The notes beneath the pieces were generated by a model that searched no databases, was not told the origin of the DNA, and was given only the letters and a program-made list of their open reading frames with translations. A DNA stretch of 5,051 nucleotides from BOG-1112 sp964635325. Its GTDB lineage: Bacteria; Bdellovibrionota_B; Oligoflexia; Oligoflexales; Bog-1112. The position numbers and the translations under genes are program-made. The stretch lies in assembly GCA_964635325.1 (NCBI GenBank), contig CAZWOL010000109.1:1-5051 (forward strand). Direction: 5' to 3'. The stretch's first letter is position 1. Every line of letters starts with the position of its first letter. This document shows positions 1 to 5,051 of the stretch, one piece after another.

Positions 1-63
1 GAAGCACAAACAAGAGTTGCGTAACTGCGTGTCTATTTTTTTGGGTTAACGTCAGTAGCGAAA

Positions 64-67
64 AGGA
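64..67 (+). promoter_or_regulatory. Shine-Dalgarno site for the XRE gene
   Basis: AGGA lies 8 bases before ATG 76, a normal spacing. It overlaps the alternative ATG at 67, which favours the downstream start. No convincing -35/-10 pair can be seen in the 63 bases upstream. Confidence 0.5.
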
Positions 68-75
68 TGGGAAAA

Positions 76-423
76 ATGAGCACGCGCACTGAAAAAGTCG
101 TGATTAGCAACGAGGCCAGAGTCCTCCGCCAAATGCGCATAGCCAAGAGACTGTCCATGCGAGCTGCCGGGGCGTTAGTTGGCAAGTCCGACTCGTATAT
201 ATCGCAGATCGAGAACGGCAGGATGGATGTTCCCCACGGAGCTATGCTAGAGGCAATACTCGTTGCGCTTGGACCAATCAAAGTGGCGTCGTTTAAGGAA
301 CGAGCCCGTCTTTTTAAGGAGACCTATTCTCCAAGGGATGAGGCTTTGTCTCTGCTGGAGAAGTTGCCTGAGGAACAGGTGAAGGTTGCAGTAGCTTTTC
401 TGCAAGCGATGCTAAGGCAATAA
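76..423 (+). CDS. Small XRE-family helix-turn-helix transcriptional regulator
   Basis: A 115-residue protein that probably binds DNA in the cytoplasm as a homodimer. Residues 14-66 form a Cro/C1-type helix-turn-helix: the run EARVLRQMRIAKRLSMRAAG supplies the first helices, and SDSYISQIENGR (38-49) is the typical recognition helix and following turn of the XRE family. The remaining 50 residues are mostly helical, with a Leu-rich stretch (LPEEQVKVAVAFLQAML) that could mediate dimerisation; no ligand or enzymatic domain is visible. I chose ATG 76 because AGGA at 64-67 lies 8 bases upstream. An in-frame ATG at 67 would add three residues (MGK) but overlaps that ribosome site. The large exported-protein gene follows on the same strand after 131-176 bases. 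Autoregulation or control of that gene is possible but inferred only from adjacency. The HTH assignment is firm; target and role are unknown. Confidence 0.88.
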   Translation: MSTRTEKVVISNEARVLRQMRIAKRLSMRAAGALVGKSDSYISQIENGRMDVPHGAMLEAILVALGPIKVASFKERARLFKETYSPRDEALSLLEKLPEEQVKVAVAFLQAMLRQ

Positions 424-599
424 TTTCATTAATAATAGATCGTTTGACCTACGTATATGCAGGCAATCCTTTCATCATTCAAAAATTTCGTCTCAATGCT
501 ACCTAAAATCAGCCGATTAGAGATGCAGCGGAAATTTATAGGCGGGGCGAATCTATGAAGTCAAGAGACCACTTAAATTCATTCAAGGCGGACGTTAAC
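424..599 (+). other. Intergenic and leader region between the two genes
   Basis: This stretch holds no gene of its own apart from a possible 15-codon extension of the downstream gene from ATG 555. A TTGACC at 444-449 resembles a -35 box, but no good -10 box sits at 16-18 bases from it, so I do not call a promoter. I see no hairpin with a T-tract that would end transcription after the XRE gene, so read-through into the large gene is possible. A near-consensus ribosome site lies at its 3' end. Confidence 0.5.
585..592 (+). promoter_or_regulatory. Ribosome binding site that decides the start of the large gene
   Basis: AAGGCGGA differs from AAGGAGGA by one base and lies 7 bases before ATG 600. 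Starting there gives a signal peptide of normal length (22 residues). The alternative ATG at 555 has only a G-rich stretch (GGCGGGG, 541-547) before it and would place 15 mostly polar residues ahead of the hydrophobic core. Confidence 0.5.
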
Positions 600-665
600 A
601 TGGTCGTTATTAAAGCCGCCTTTGTGCTTGTATTTACGCTTTTCAGCTCACATTACGCGCTGGCC
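600..665 (+). other. Sec-type signal peptide (residues 1-22)
   Basis: The n-region is short with Lys5, followed by a hydrophobic core at residues 6-15 (AAFVLVFTLF) and a polar stretch ending in Ala20-Leu21-Ala22. This ALA fits the A-X-A rule for signal peptidase I, giving a mature start at Val23. Cys27 is too far from the cleavage site and lacks a lipobox, so a lipoprotein is unlikely. Confidence 0.8.
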
Positions 666-3600
666 GTGGATCAGCAATGCTCTGAGCTATATACGAAAGA
701 AAAACTAATTGGCGCTGGTGTTCGCAAGAAGGTTTACCTCATCAATCCTCAGTCTGCAAAAGATGGGAAATGTTGGGATAGTGGCTGCCCTGAAGTGGTT
801 GTCAAAGAGGCTACCGCACGCATGCAGACACCAGAGGTTGAGAAGATAAAGACGCTTGCTGTCAAACTGAACGTTGCTCTGCCAATATACGCACGAGGGA
901 CTTGTATCGACGCCGGAAATACAATCAACTACTTAATCGAGAAGTTAGGAATTCCCGTAGATAAAAGCAAAATTCGAGAACATCCAGATTACTTTGCCGG
1001 GAAGATTCAACGTCGTCTCGACACACTTCATAAAAATAATATCATTCATGGCGACCCTCATATCGGGAATATCCTCGTCGACAAAGACAACCAGGTCTAT
1101 CTTGCGGACTTTGACGAATCGATAATGGTCGCAGGAAACGAAAAATCTGGACGCGTTGCTTTCGAAAATTTTTATGCCAGTGCTATATGGGTAGCTCGTG
1201 AAGACTGGCAACCACTTTTTTATAGATATAAAAGCTTCGATCTTAATCAAGATGGTCAGATCACTGGAGCCGAGCTCGATAAACTTGCAGGGGCAATGGG
1301 TAGTTGGGATGCGGCAAGCGATATCGCAGTCATCTACAAGGACGAAATGGCCCTGCTCCCGTCAGATGTTAAAGCTGGGCTCTTCCTTGATATTTACAAT
1401 CAAGGGGATGTGCGACCTAAAGCTGTCGAAGAAGGTAAGATTTCTCAGGCTAAGCTGCTCGCCTATCGCAATCAAGTGCAAACCTGGAAGCAAAACTACA
1501 ACATCATCCCTCGACGTCCCATGAATGATCCGCAGCATCTCGTTGACAATCGTGGCTCTTATAAAAACTGGCCGCTCTATCGGGAGCACATTCTCCTTAT
1601 TTCCGGAGGTGATGTTAACGAGAAGCGAACCTACCCGTTGCTAACGCGTGAAAATTTCAAAATCTTAGCGCAGGAGCGAAGTTATAAGTTTCAACATTAC
1701 TCCGGGAACTTAGCGTCACCATTTGTCGGGTATTGGCACAAGATTTATATGATTTTGGATAAAATGAATGTACCAGAGAATCGTGTAATCGTTTGGCTTG
1801 ATGACGATGGTGTTGTTGATGTCAAAAGCGACTTCATTGAAAAGGTTCTTAAAAATTACCCAAACGCCGATTTGATTATGGCATCTGATCCAGAAGAGCA
1901 TGCTTATCTGAACTCCGGCTTTATGATCGTCCGTAATACCTATAACTCTCTTGCTATTCTTAGACGCATCCTTGACCTAGGTGCCATGGGAAGGGCAGAC
2001 TCAGACGATCCTGTGGAAAATTGGTTTGCGAAAAACCATCTTCGCCGCTGTGTGCAGGAGTACAACTGCCTACATGAACAGCAAGCGTTGAAAGAACTCT
2101 ATCTCGGTAATTATTTGGACAGCCGAGGGGAACACCCGCTAGCAAATCCTTTGCCGAAGCAGCTAAAAGATAAGATTTTAGTGATTCCTCAAATCGGAGA
2201 ACTCGAAGCCCACCCATACCAAGTGAATCTGTTACTAAAGAACGGGGCGTACACCCCACTGAGCGGGAAAAACGCCAATGGTAGTCTTGAAACACTGTCT
2301 CCCGATCAGTATGGGTTACGAGCCCAACAAAGACTTCAACTTCCTTTTTTCGTCCAGTGTGCAAGCCAAGGCAGTGATAAAGCAGAGTGTGTAAACAGTC
2401 TCCTGAAACTTTCATCAGCTTCCTCAGGTAGCGAAGACACTTTTTCAGCAAGCGGCGATTTTCATGAGAAATGCCTCGATTGCAAGGAAGCGAACGGATT
2501 TTTAACCTGTACGTGTCCAGATACGCTGGGTGCATGGCAGCCTACATGGGCTGCGGCCTCCTGTCCAGGAGGCGAGTTGAATCTATCGTCAGGTGGGATT
2601 TTACGTTGTACAACACCACAACCGAAGTCATGCTCTTCGCTCTATACAATAGAGTCTGTTTTGAAAAGTAATGCGATAGGTATCACGGCACGAGGGACAG
2701 ATAAGGAGGGTAATAAGCGAACCATCAAAGAATTTTCGTTTGGACGAAAATCAATCGACCCCTCTCTCGATACCGTCTCAATGTTGGGCTGGCGTGATCA
2801 GATCGTCGATTCCGGTACCTGTCAAAAAGACGACGAAGCCGTATACTATCGGATTCAGAGTGAGCCTCAATCTTTAGAAACGACTCGCTTTGATGAACCA
2901 GCAATTAAGGCTCTGATAAACAAGATTGCGGCGCATGGCCTCTCCGTCCGCTCGCTTACACCCAATGATCTTGGACTGGCTTCCAACGGGTCCCTAATCA
3001 TGACGAACTTTGAAGACCTTTACCCGGAAGATAAGAGCCTAGATGCACAACGTATCGAACGGCAAACCCTGGTGCGGATTTCCCACCTCTGGCAGGAAGT
3101 TGCTCCTTGGCAAACATTTCCTTACAAATATAAATCCTTCGATCACGACCGAAGCGGTGACATTGACGGAGACGAATTTAAAATTCTACAAGCCTCTGTT
3201 GGTGGTGAAGGTTCTGCACGAGCTATCCAGTTTCTCTATCAGCATCGGATGAAACATCTTGGGTTGATGAGTCCGTCTGACAGAGATGATGTGTTAAACG
3301 ACTGCGACAATAGTGGGTTTTTAACAAATCCGTGGCAGCAGTTTGTTAAAATTGCTGTAACCGTTGGATTGAAGGGGCAGGCAGCGCAAAAGTACCGTTA
3401 TGCAGAGCAGCTATGTTCACGAACTTTTTCATATGACTCTAAGAGTTTCCACATCATTACGAGCAAAGGGGCCTACAAAGATAGACCGCTGCAATCGAAT
3501 CAAGTGCTGATTATCTCTGGAGGAGATCTCACAGCAAAACGAAACTTCCCAATCTATACACGGGAAAATCAGTCCCAGTTTGCCAGAAACAAGCAGTACA

Positions 3601-5051
3601 ATTTTCAACATCATGCTGGTAATTTGGCGGCTAACTACGTCGGCTATTGGCACAAGATCTATATGATCATGGATGCCCTTACCAATCCTTCCAATCGCGT
3701 AGTCGTTTGGTTCGACGATGACGGTGTTGTAGACGCAAATAGCGATATGCTGGACAGGTATATTCAGCAGTTCCCTGACGCAAATATGGTTATCGCGAGA
3801 GACCCGGAAGACTTTGCTTATATTAACAGTGGAGCCTTGATAGTTCGAAATTCCGAACGTACTTGGCAGCTGTTGGCAGACATCATCCGCATCGGAGAGG
3901 GCAACAGCAATCATCTTATGAAATGTTCTCAAGCGGCAGACTGTTTACATGAACAGCAAGCCATCCAAATGCTACTGGAAGGAAAAGTAGCATCGGCTTC
4001 AGGCATCAAATGGTCAAAGTACATTGCAGTTGTACCACAATATGATTCGAAGACCGGGCTTAATCTCAATTTTCTTCTAAAATCAGGTGTAACAGGAGGA
4101 TTTAGGCTCCAGACCGAAGCTGGTGCGGTCGATTATAGTAACATTTCTGATTTTCGAAGTAAGACTGGAGGTTGGCTTAAGTCCGGCAGCCTTCCATTCT
4201 TTGCGCAATGTGCTGATAAAAGCCAAAATAAGAATATCTGTGTACGTAGTCTCCTCGAAGTTTATCAACCTGACTTTATGAAAACCTCTCCATCGGCACC
4301 TCCTTCTGGGAGTTACCTTAGCTCCTGCGAATGCCTCAAGGTTGGAAACAAGATCGACTGTGACTGCAACGGCAGTGCCGCAAGCCTTGATCTTCCATGT
4401 AAGCTTGGCTCCATTGAGCTATGGAATAAAGGTCTCGTTTGCGTTGGACGTGATAAGTTTCCAGAAGGGAATTACGCAAACTCCTGCTCAGACTGTTACC
4501 GAAGCGAGGATAAACTTCATTGCAAGTGTTCAGGTGGTACTTCGTCCCAAGCAAGTGTGAACATTCCCTGTGCTTCTGGACAAATTGTTGAAAACATCAA
4601 CGGTCACCTTATGTGCCTATTCCCTCAAAAGAAGCTTCCTGAAGGAGAATATAACAAAGATAACTGCGAATTCCGTGGTGACCAACTCATCTGTCCGCGA
4701 AGCACTCTTCAGTTGCCATGTGAGTCGGGCAAAGTCATTGAAAACGATTCTAAAGGTAATCTGATATGCATCGACGCAAAGAAGAAGATTCCGGAAGGCA
4801 GTTTTCGAAGTTCGTGCGACTCGTGCCTCTATCGTGCAAATACTATGTCGTGTCGTTGTGATGGCAAACAAACCAGCGTTAACCTACCTTGTGAGAATGG
4901 TAAATTTATTGAAAACATCTTAGGAACGTTAAAATGTCTTTATCCGAAGAAGCCAATTCCATCTGGCGACTATCAGTCGAATTTTGCTGAGTGCGAGCTA
5001 AGGGGAGACACGCTAACCTGTAACAACCAAAAAGACAGCCAGAGTTTAACT
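600..5051 (+). CDS. Large exported modular protein: duplicated kinase-like / EF-hand / glycosyltransferase / CVNH-like lectin cassette (3'-partial)
   Basis: One open frame of 1484 codons runs off the window end, so the C-terminus is missing. Numbering from ATG 600, order is: signal peptide 1-22; kinase-like domain about 27-200; EF-hand loop 214-225; GT-A glycosyltransferase 331-532; tail to about 604; CVNH-like half-repeat 618-670; then degenerate kinase-like domain 678-838; EF-hand loop 848-859; glycosyltransferase 969-1148; tail to about 1221; and CVNH-like half-repeats from 1236 onward. The two cassettes are homologous: over 116 ungapped glycosyltransferase positions I counted 63 identities. 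Probable activity is transfer of a sugar from a nucleotide-sugar donor; the acceptor is unknown. The signal peptide and many paired cysteines point to an oxidising, extracytoplasmic location, which sits awkwardly with ATP and nucleotide-sugar use. ATG 555 is an alternative start adding 15 residues. I do not recognise a named gene. Domain calls are by motif, not by search. Confidence 0.9.
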   Translation, partial: MVVIKAAFVLVFTLFSSHYALAVDQQCSELYTKEKLIGAGVRKKVYLINPQSAKDGKCWDSGCPEVVVKEATARMQTPEVEKIKTLAVKLNVALPIYARGTCIDAGNTINYLIEKLGIPVDKSKIREHPDYFAGKIQRRLDTLHKNNIIHGDPHIGNILVDKDNQVYLADFDESIMVAGNEKSGRVAFENFYASAIWVAREDWQPLFYRYKSFDLNQDGQITGAELDKLAGAMGSWDAASDIAVIYKDEMALLPSDVKAGLFLDIYNQGDVRPKAVEEGKISQAKLLAYRNQVQTWKQNYNIIPRRPMNDPQHLVDNRGSYKNWPLYREHILLISGGDVNEKRTYPLLTRENFKILAQERSYKFQHYSGNLASPFVGYWHKIYMILDKMNVPENRVIVWLDDDGVVDVKSDFIEKVLKNYPNADLIMASDPEEHAYLNSGFMIVRNTYNSLAILRRILDLGAMGRADSDDPVENWFAKNHLRRCVQEYNCLHEQQALKELYLGNYLDSRGEHPLANPLPKQLKDKILVIPQIGELEAHPYQVNLLLKNGAYTPLSGKNANGSLETLSPDQYGLRAQQRLQLPFFVQCASQGSDKAECVNSLLKLSSASSGSEDTFSASGDFHEKCLDCKEANGFLTCTCPDTLGAWQPTWAAASCPGGELNLSSGGILRCTTPQPKSCSSLYTIESVLKSNAIGITARGTDKEGNKRTIKEFSFGRKSIDPSLDTVSMLGWRDQIVDSGTCQKDDEAVYYRIQSEPQSLETTRFDEPAIKALINKIAAHGLSVRSLTPNDLGLASNGSLIMTNFEDLYPEDKSLDAQRIERQTLVRISHLWQEVAPWQTFPYKYKSFDHDRSGDIDGDEFKILQASVGGEGSARAIQFLYQHRMKHLGLMSPSDRDDVLNDCDNSGFLTNPWQQFVKIAVTVGLKGQAAQKYRYAEQLCSRTFSYDSKSFHIITSKGAYKDRPLQSNQVLIISGGDLTAKRNFPIYTRENQSQFARNKQYNFQHHAGNLAANYVGYWHKIYMIMDALTNPSNRVVVWFDDDGVVDANSDMLDRYIQQFPDANMVIARDPEDFAYINSGALIVRNSERTWQLLADIIRIGEGNSNHLMKCSQAADCLHEQQAIQMLLEGKVASASGIKWSKYIAVVPQYDSKTGLNLNFLLKSGVTGGFRLQTEAGAVDYSNISDFRSKTGGWLKSGSLPFFAQCADKSQNKNICVRSLLEVYQPDFMKTSPSAPPSGSYLSSCECLKVGNKIDCDCNGSAASLDLPCKLGSIELWNKGLVCVGRDKFPEGNYANSCSDCYRSEDKLHCKCSGGTSSQASVNIPCASGQIVENINGHLMCLFPQKKLPEGEYNKDNCEFRGDQLICPRSTLQLPCESGKVIENDSKGNLICIDAKKKIPEGSFRSSCDSCLYRANTMSCRCDGKQTSVNLPCENGKFIENILGTLKCLYPKKPIPSGDYQSNFAECELRGDTLTCNNQKDSQSLT
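678..1199 (+). other. Kinase-like domain, copy 1, with apparently complete catalytic motifs (residues 27-200)
   Basis: The motif set resembles the protein-kinase / aminoglycoside-phosphotransferase / LPS-kinase fold. There is a glycine-rich loop (KLIGAG, 35-40), a beta-3 lysine (VVVKEA, Lys69), a possible alpha-C glutamate (Glu79 or Glu81), a catalytic loop HGDPHIGN (150-157) with Asp152 as putative base and Asn157 as metal ligand, and DFD (170-172) replacing the usual DFG. Only about 40 residues separate DFD from the EF-hand, so the C-lobe is very short and no APE or activation-segment anchor is visible. It could phosphorylate a protein, sugar or small molecule, or be an ATP-binding remnant. 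The substrate cannot be read from the sequence. Confidence 0.7.
1239..1274 (+). other. EF-hand calcium-binding loop, copy 1 (residues 214-225)
   Basis: The 12-residue loop DLNQDGQITGAE matches the canonical pattern: Asp at 1, Asn at 3, Asp at 5, Gly at 6, Ile at 8 and Glu at 12. It is preceded by an aromatic helix (FYRYKSF) and followed by a helix starting LDKL. The expected partner hand downstream (about 264-286) is degenerate. Confidence 0.85.
1590..2195 (+). other. GT-A fold glycosyltransferase domain, copy 1 (residues 331-532)
   Basis: The domain has a beta-strand start (ILLISGGD), a TREN motif, GYWHKIYMI (377-385), a metal/nucleotide motif WLDDDGVVD with Asp401-Asp403, a substrate-pocket motif LNSGFMIVRN (437-446) and a late HEQQAL (492-497). 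This order resembles GT34 (GMA12/MNN10) and GT77-type transferases, which use a WxKI segment, DxD, N(S/T)G...RN and EQ-A-L. A hexosyl or pentosyl transfer from a UDP- or GDP-sugar with Mn2+ is expected from the family; donor and acceptor are unknown. All key motifs are present, so it looks active. Confidence 0.78.
2451..2609 (+). repeat. CVNH-like half-repeat 1, between the two cassettes (residues 618-670)
   Basis: It follows the pattern of the downstream array: GDF start, six cysteines at 625, 628, 637, 639, 655 and 670, then CPGG..NLSSGGILRC. The linker between the fourth and fifth cysteines is longer than in the other repeats. Canonical CVNH domains contain two such halves; this one stands alone. 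Confidence 0.55.
2631..3113 (+). other. Degenerate kinase-like domain, copy 2 (residues 678-838)
   Basis: It starts CSSLYTIE, matching CSELYTKE of copy 1. The beta-3 lysine survives (TIKEF, Lys710). The stretch 772-807 aligns without gaps to 139-174 of copy 1, but HGDPHIGN becomes VRSLTPND and DFDES becomes NFEDL. Thus the putative catalytic Asp152 is Ser785, Asn157 is Asp790 and Asp170 is Asn803. The glycine loop is also eroded. It is most likely a pseudokinase with a structural or binding role. Confidence 0.62.
3141..3176 (+). other. EF-hand calcium-binding loop, copy 2 (residues 848-859)
   Basis: The loop DHDRSGDIDGDE has Asp at 1 and 3, Ser at 5, Gly at 6, Ile at 8, Asp at 9 and Glu at 12, a canonical EF-hand. 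The preceding helix PYKYKSF matches FYRYKSF of copy 1. A second, weaker hand follows at residues 901-912 (DCDNSGFLTNPW), which keeps positions 1, 3, 5 and 6 but has Trp instead of Glu at 12. Confidence 0.87.
3504..4043 (+). other. GT-A fold glycosyltransferase domain, copy 2 (residues 969-1148)
   Basis: Every signature of copy 1 recurs: VLIISGGD, TREN, GYWHKIYMI (1015-1023), WFDDDGVVD with Asp1039-Asp1041, INSGALIVRN (1075-1084) and HEQQAI (1117-1122). The main differences are Phe441 replaced by Ala1079 in the pocket motif and a shorter loop before HEQQ. It looks catalytically competent and may have a different acceptor or donor preference. Confidence 0.78.
4305..5051 (+). repeat. Array of at least five Cys-rich cyanovirin-N-like (CVNH) half-repeats, cut by the window end
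   Basis: Half-repeats of roughly 50-59 residues start at residues 1236, 1288, 1347, 1398 and 1454, each opening with P-x-G-(N/E/S/D)-(Y/F) or S-G-S-Y. The pattern is C-x(1-2)-C-x8-C-x-C, then (L/I)-P-C-x2-G, E-N-x2-G-x-L-x-C. This resembles the CVNH fold, known for mannose-glycan-binding lectins such as cyanovirin-N of cyanobacteria and relatives in fungi and ferns, with added disulfides. The halves at 1347 and 1454 have a four-cysteine form. If two halves make one domain, at least two full domains plus part of a third are present. Carbohydrate binding is inferred from family resemblance. Confidence 0.7.

Larger units (their letters stand above)
678..2609 (+). repeat. Internal duplication, unit 1 (residues 27-670)
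   Basis: This unit of kinase, EF-hand, glycosyltransferase, tail and CVNH half-repeat is homologous to residues 678-1281. Aligned landmarks keep a near-constant offset: DFD to NFE 633 residues, EF loops 634, DDD motifs 638. DNA identity is mostly lost except at catalytic codons, such as 16 identical bases at 2071-2086 and 3946-3961, so the duplication is old. Confidence 0.82.
2631..4442 (+). repeat. Internal duplication, unit 2 (residues 678-1281)
   Basis: This is the partner of unit 1, in the same order and frame with no stop codon between them. The post-glycosyltransferase tail is shared: LPFFVQCA..C..SLL in unit 1 and LPFFAQCA..C..SLL in unit 2 (1198-1219). Unit 2 differs by its eroded kinase and by further CVNH-like repeats after the first half-repeat. 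Confidence 0.82.

Noticed and set aside
33..281. 82-codon - strand open frame over the XRE gene
   Set aside because: It is a shadow of the XRE gene, whose + strand translation has a clear helix-turn-helix.
424..554. Possible promoter with TTGACC at 444-449
   Set aside because: There is no credible -10 box at a suitable spacing, so it is mentioned only within the intergenic description.
1198..1524. 108-codon + strand open frame inside the large gene
   Set aside because: It is out of frame with the EF-hand and linker of the large protein, which explains the region with strong motifs; its own translation looks random.
1960..2535. 191-codon open frame on the - strand
   Set aside because: It lies fully antisense to the glycosyltransferase tail and CVNH half-repeat of the large gene. 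Its translation shows no family motif, and the + strand frame carries clear domains.
2610..2630. Possibility that the two cassettes are two separate genes
   Set aside because: The frame stays open across the junction with no stop, and no signal peptide or ribosome site precedes cassette 2.
3429..3932. 167-codon open frame on the - strand
   Set aside because: It is antisense to the second glycosyltransferase domain and mirrors its codons (including the DDD region); no recognisable domain or ribosome site.
4342..4764. Two short + strand frames within the Cys-rich array
   Set aside because: They overlap the in-frame CVNH-like repeats and have no independent motifs or ribosome sites.
1..5051. 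CRISPR array, tRNA or rRNA, insertion sequence or transposase
   Set aside because: No regularly spaced direct DNA repeats, no cloverleaf or rRNA-like sequence, and no transposase motifs or terminal inverted repeats were seen. The repeats present are at the protein level.

Overview
The window reads as bacterial DNA. Two genes lie close together on the + strand with purine-rich Shine-Dalgarno-like sites, one product begins with a Sec-type signal peptide, and there are no introns. Base composition looks moderate by eye. The taxon cannot be fixed from sequence alone; the style of the small XRE regulator faintly suggests a predatory or host-associated proteobacterium (Bdellovibrionota or Legionellales-like), which is a guess.

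Layout. Bases 1-75 are a short upstream region. Bases 76-423 encode a complete small XRE-family DNA-binding protein of 115 residues. Bases 424-599 are an intergenic and leader stretch with no convincing promoter or terminator. From base 600 (or 555) to the last base runs one uninterrupted + strand frame with no stop codon, giving at least 1484 residues. The window ends inside this gene.

The large protein is the point of interest. By eye it reads: signal peptide (1-22); compact kinase-like domain (about 27-200, with G-loop, Lys69, HGDPH and DFD motifs); canonical EF-hand (loop 214-225); GT-A glycosyltransferase with a DDD motif (about 331-532); a short conserved tail; and one Cys-rich cyanovirin-N-like (CVNH) half-repeat (618-670). 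The same order then repeats: a degenerate kinase-like domain (678-about 838), EF-hand (848-859), glycosyltransferase (969-1148), tail, and an array of at least five CVNH-like half-repeats (1236 to the window end). The protein is therefore an internal tandem duplication of a kinase / calcium site / glycosyltransferase / lectin-like cassette. In copy 2 the kinase catalytic residues are lost, while both glycosyltransferases look intact and the lectin-like part is expanded.

How the parts may work together (inference): the CVNH array would bind glycans on a target surface, the EF-hands would sense or be stabilised by calcium, and the transferases would modify a sugar or protein acceptor. A nucleotide-sugar-using and ATP-using enzyme carrying an export signal is unexpected, because those substrates are scarce outside the bacterial cytoplasm. 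This raises the possibility of an effector or toxin acting in a host or prey cell. No such role is shown by the sequence itself. The small XRE protein upstream could regulate the large gene, but nothing beyond adjacency supports that.
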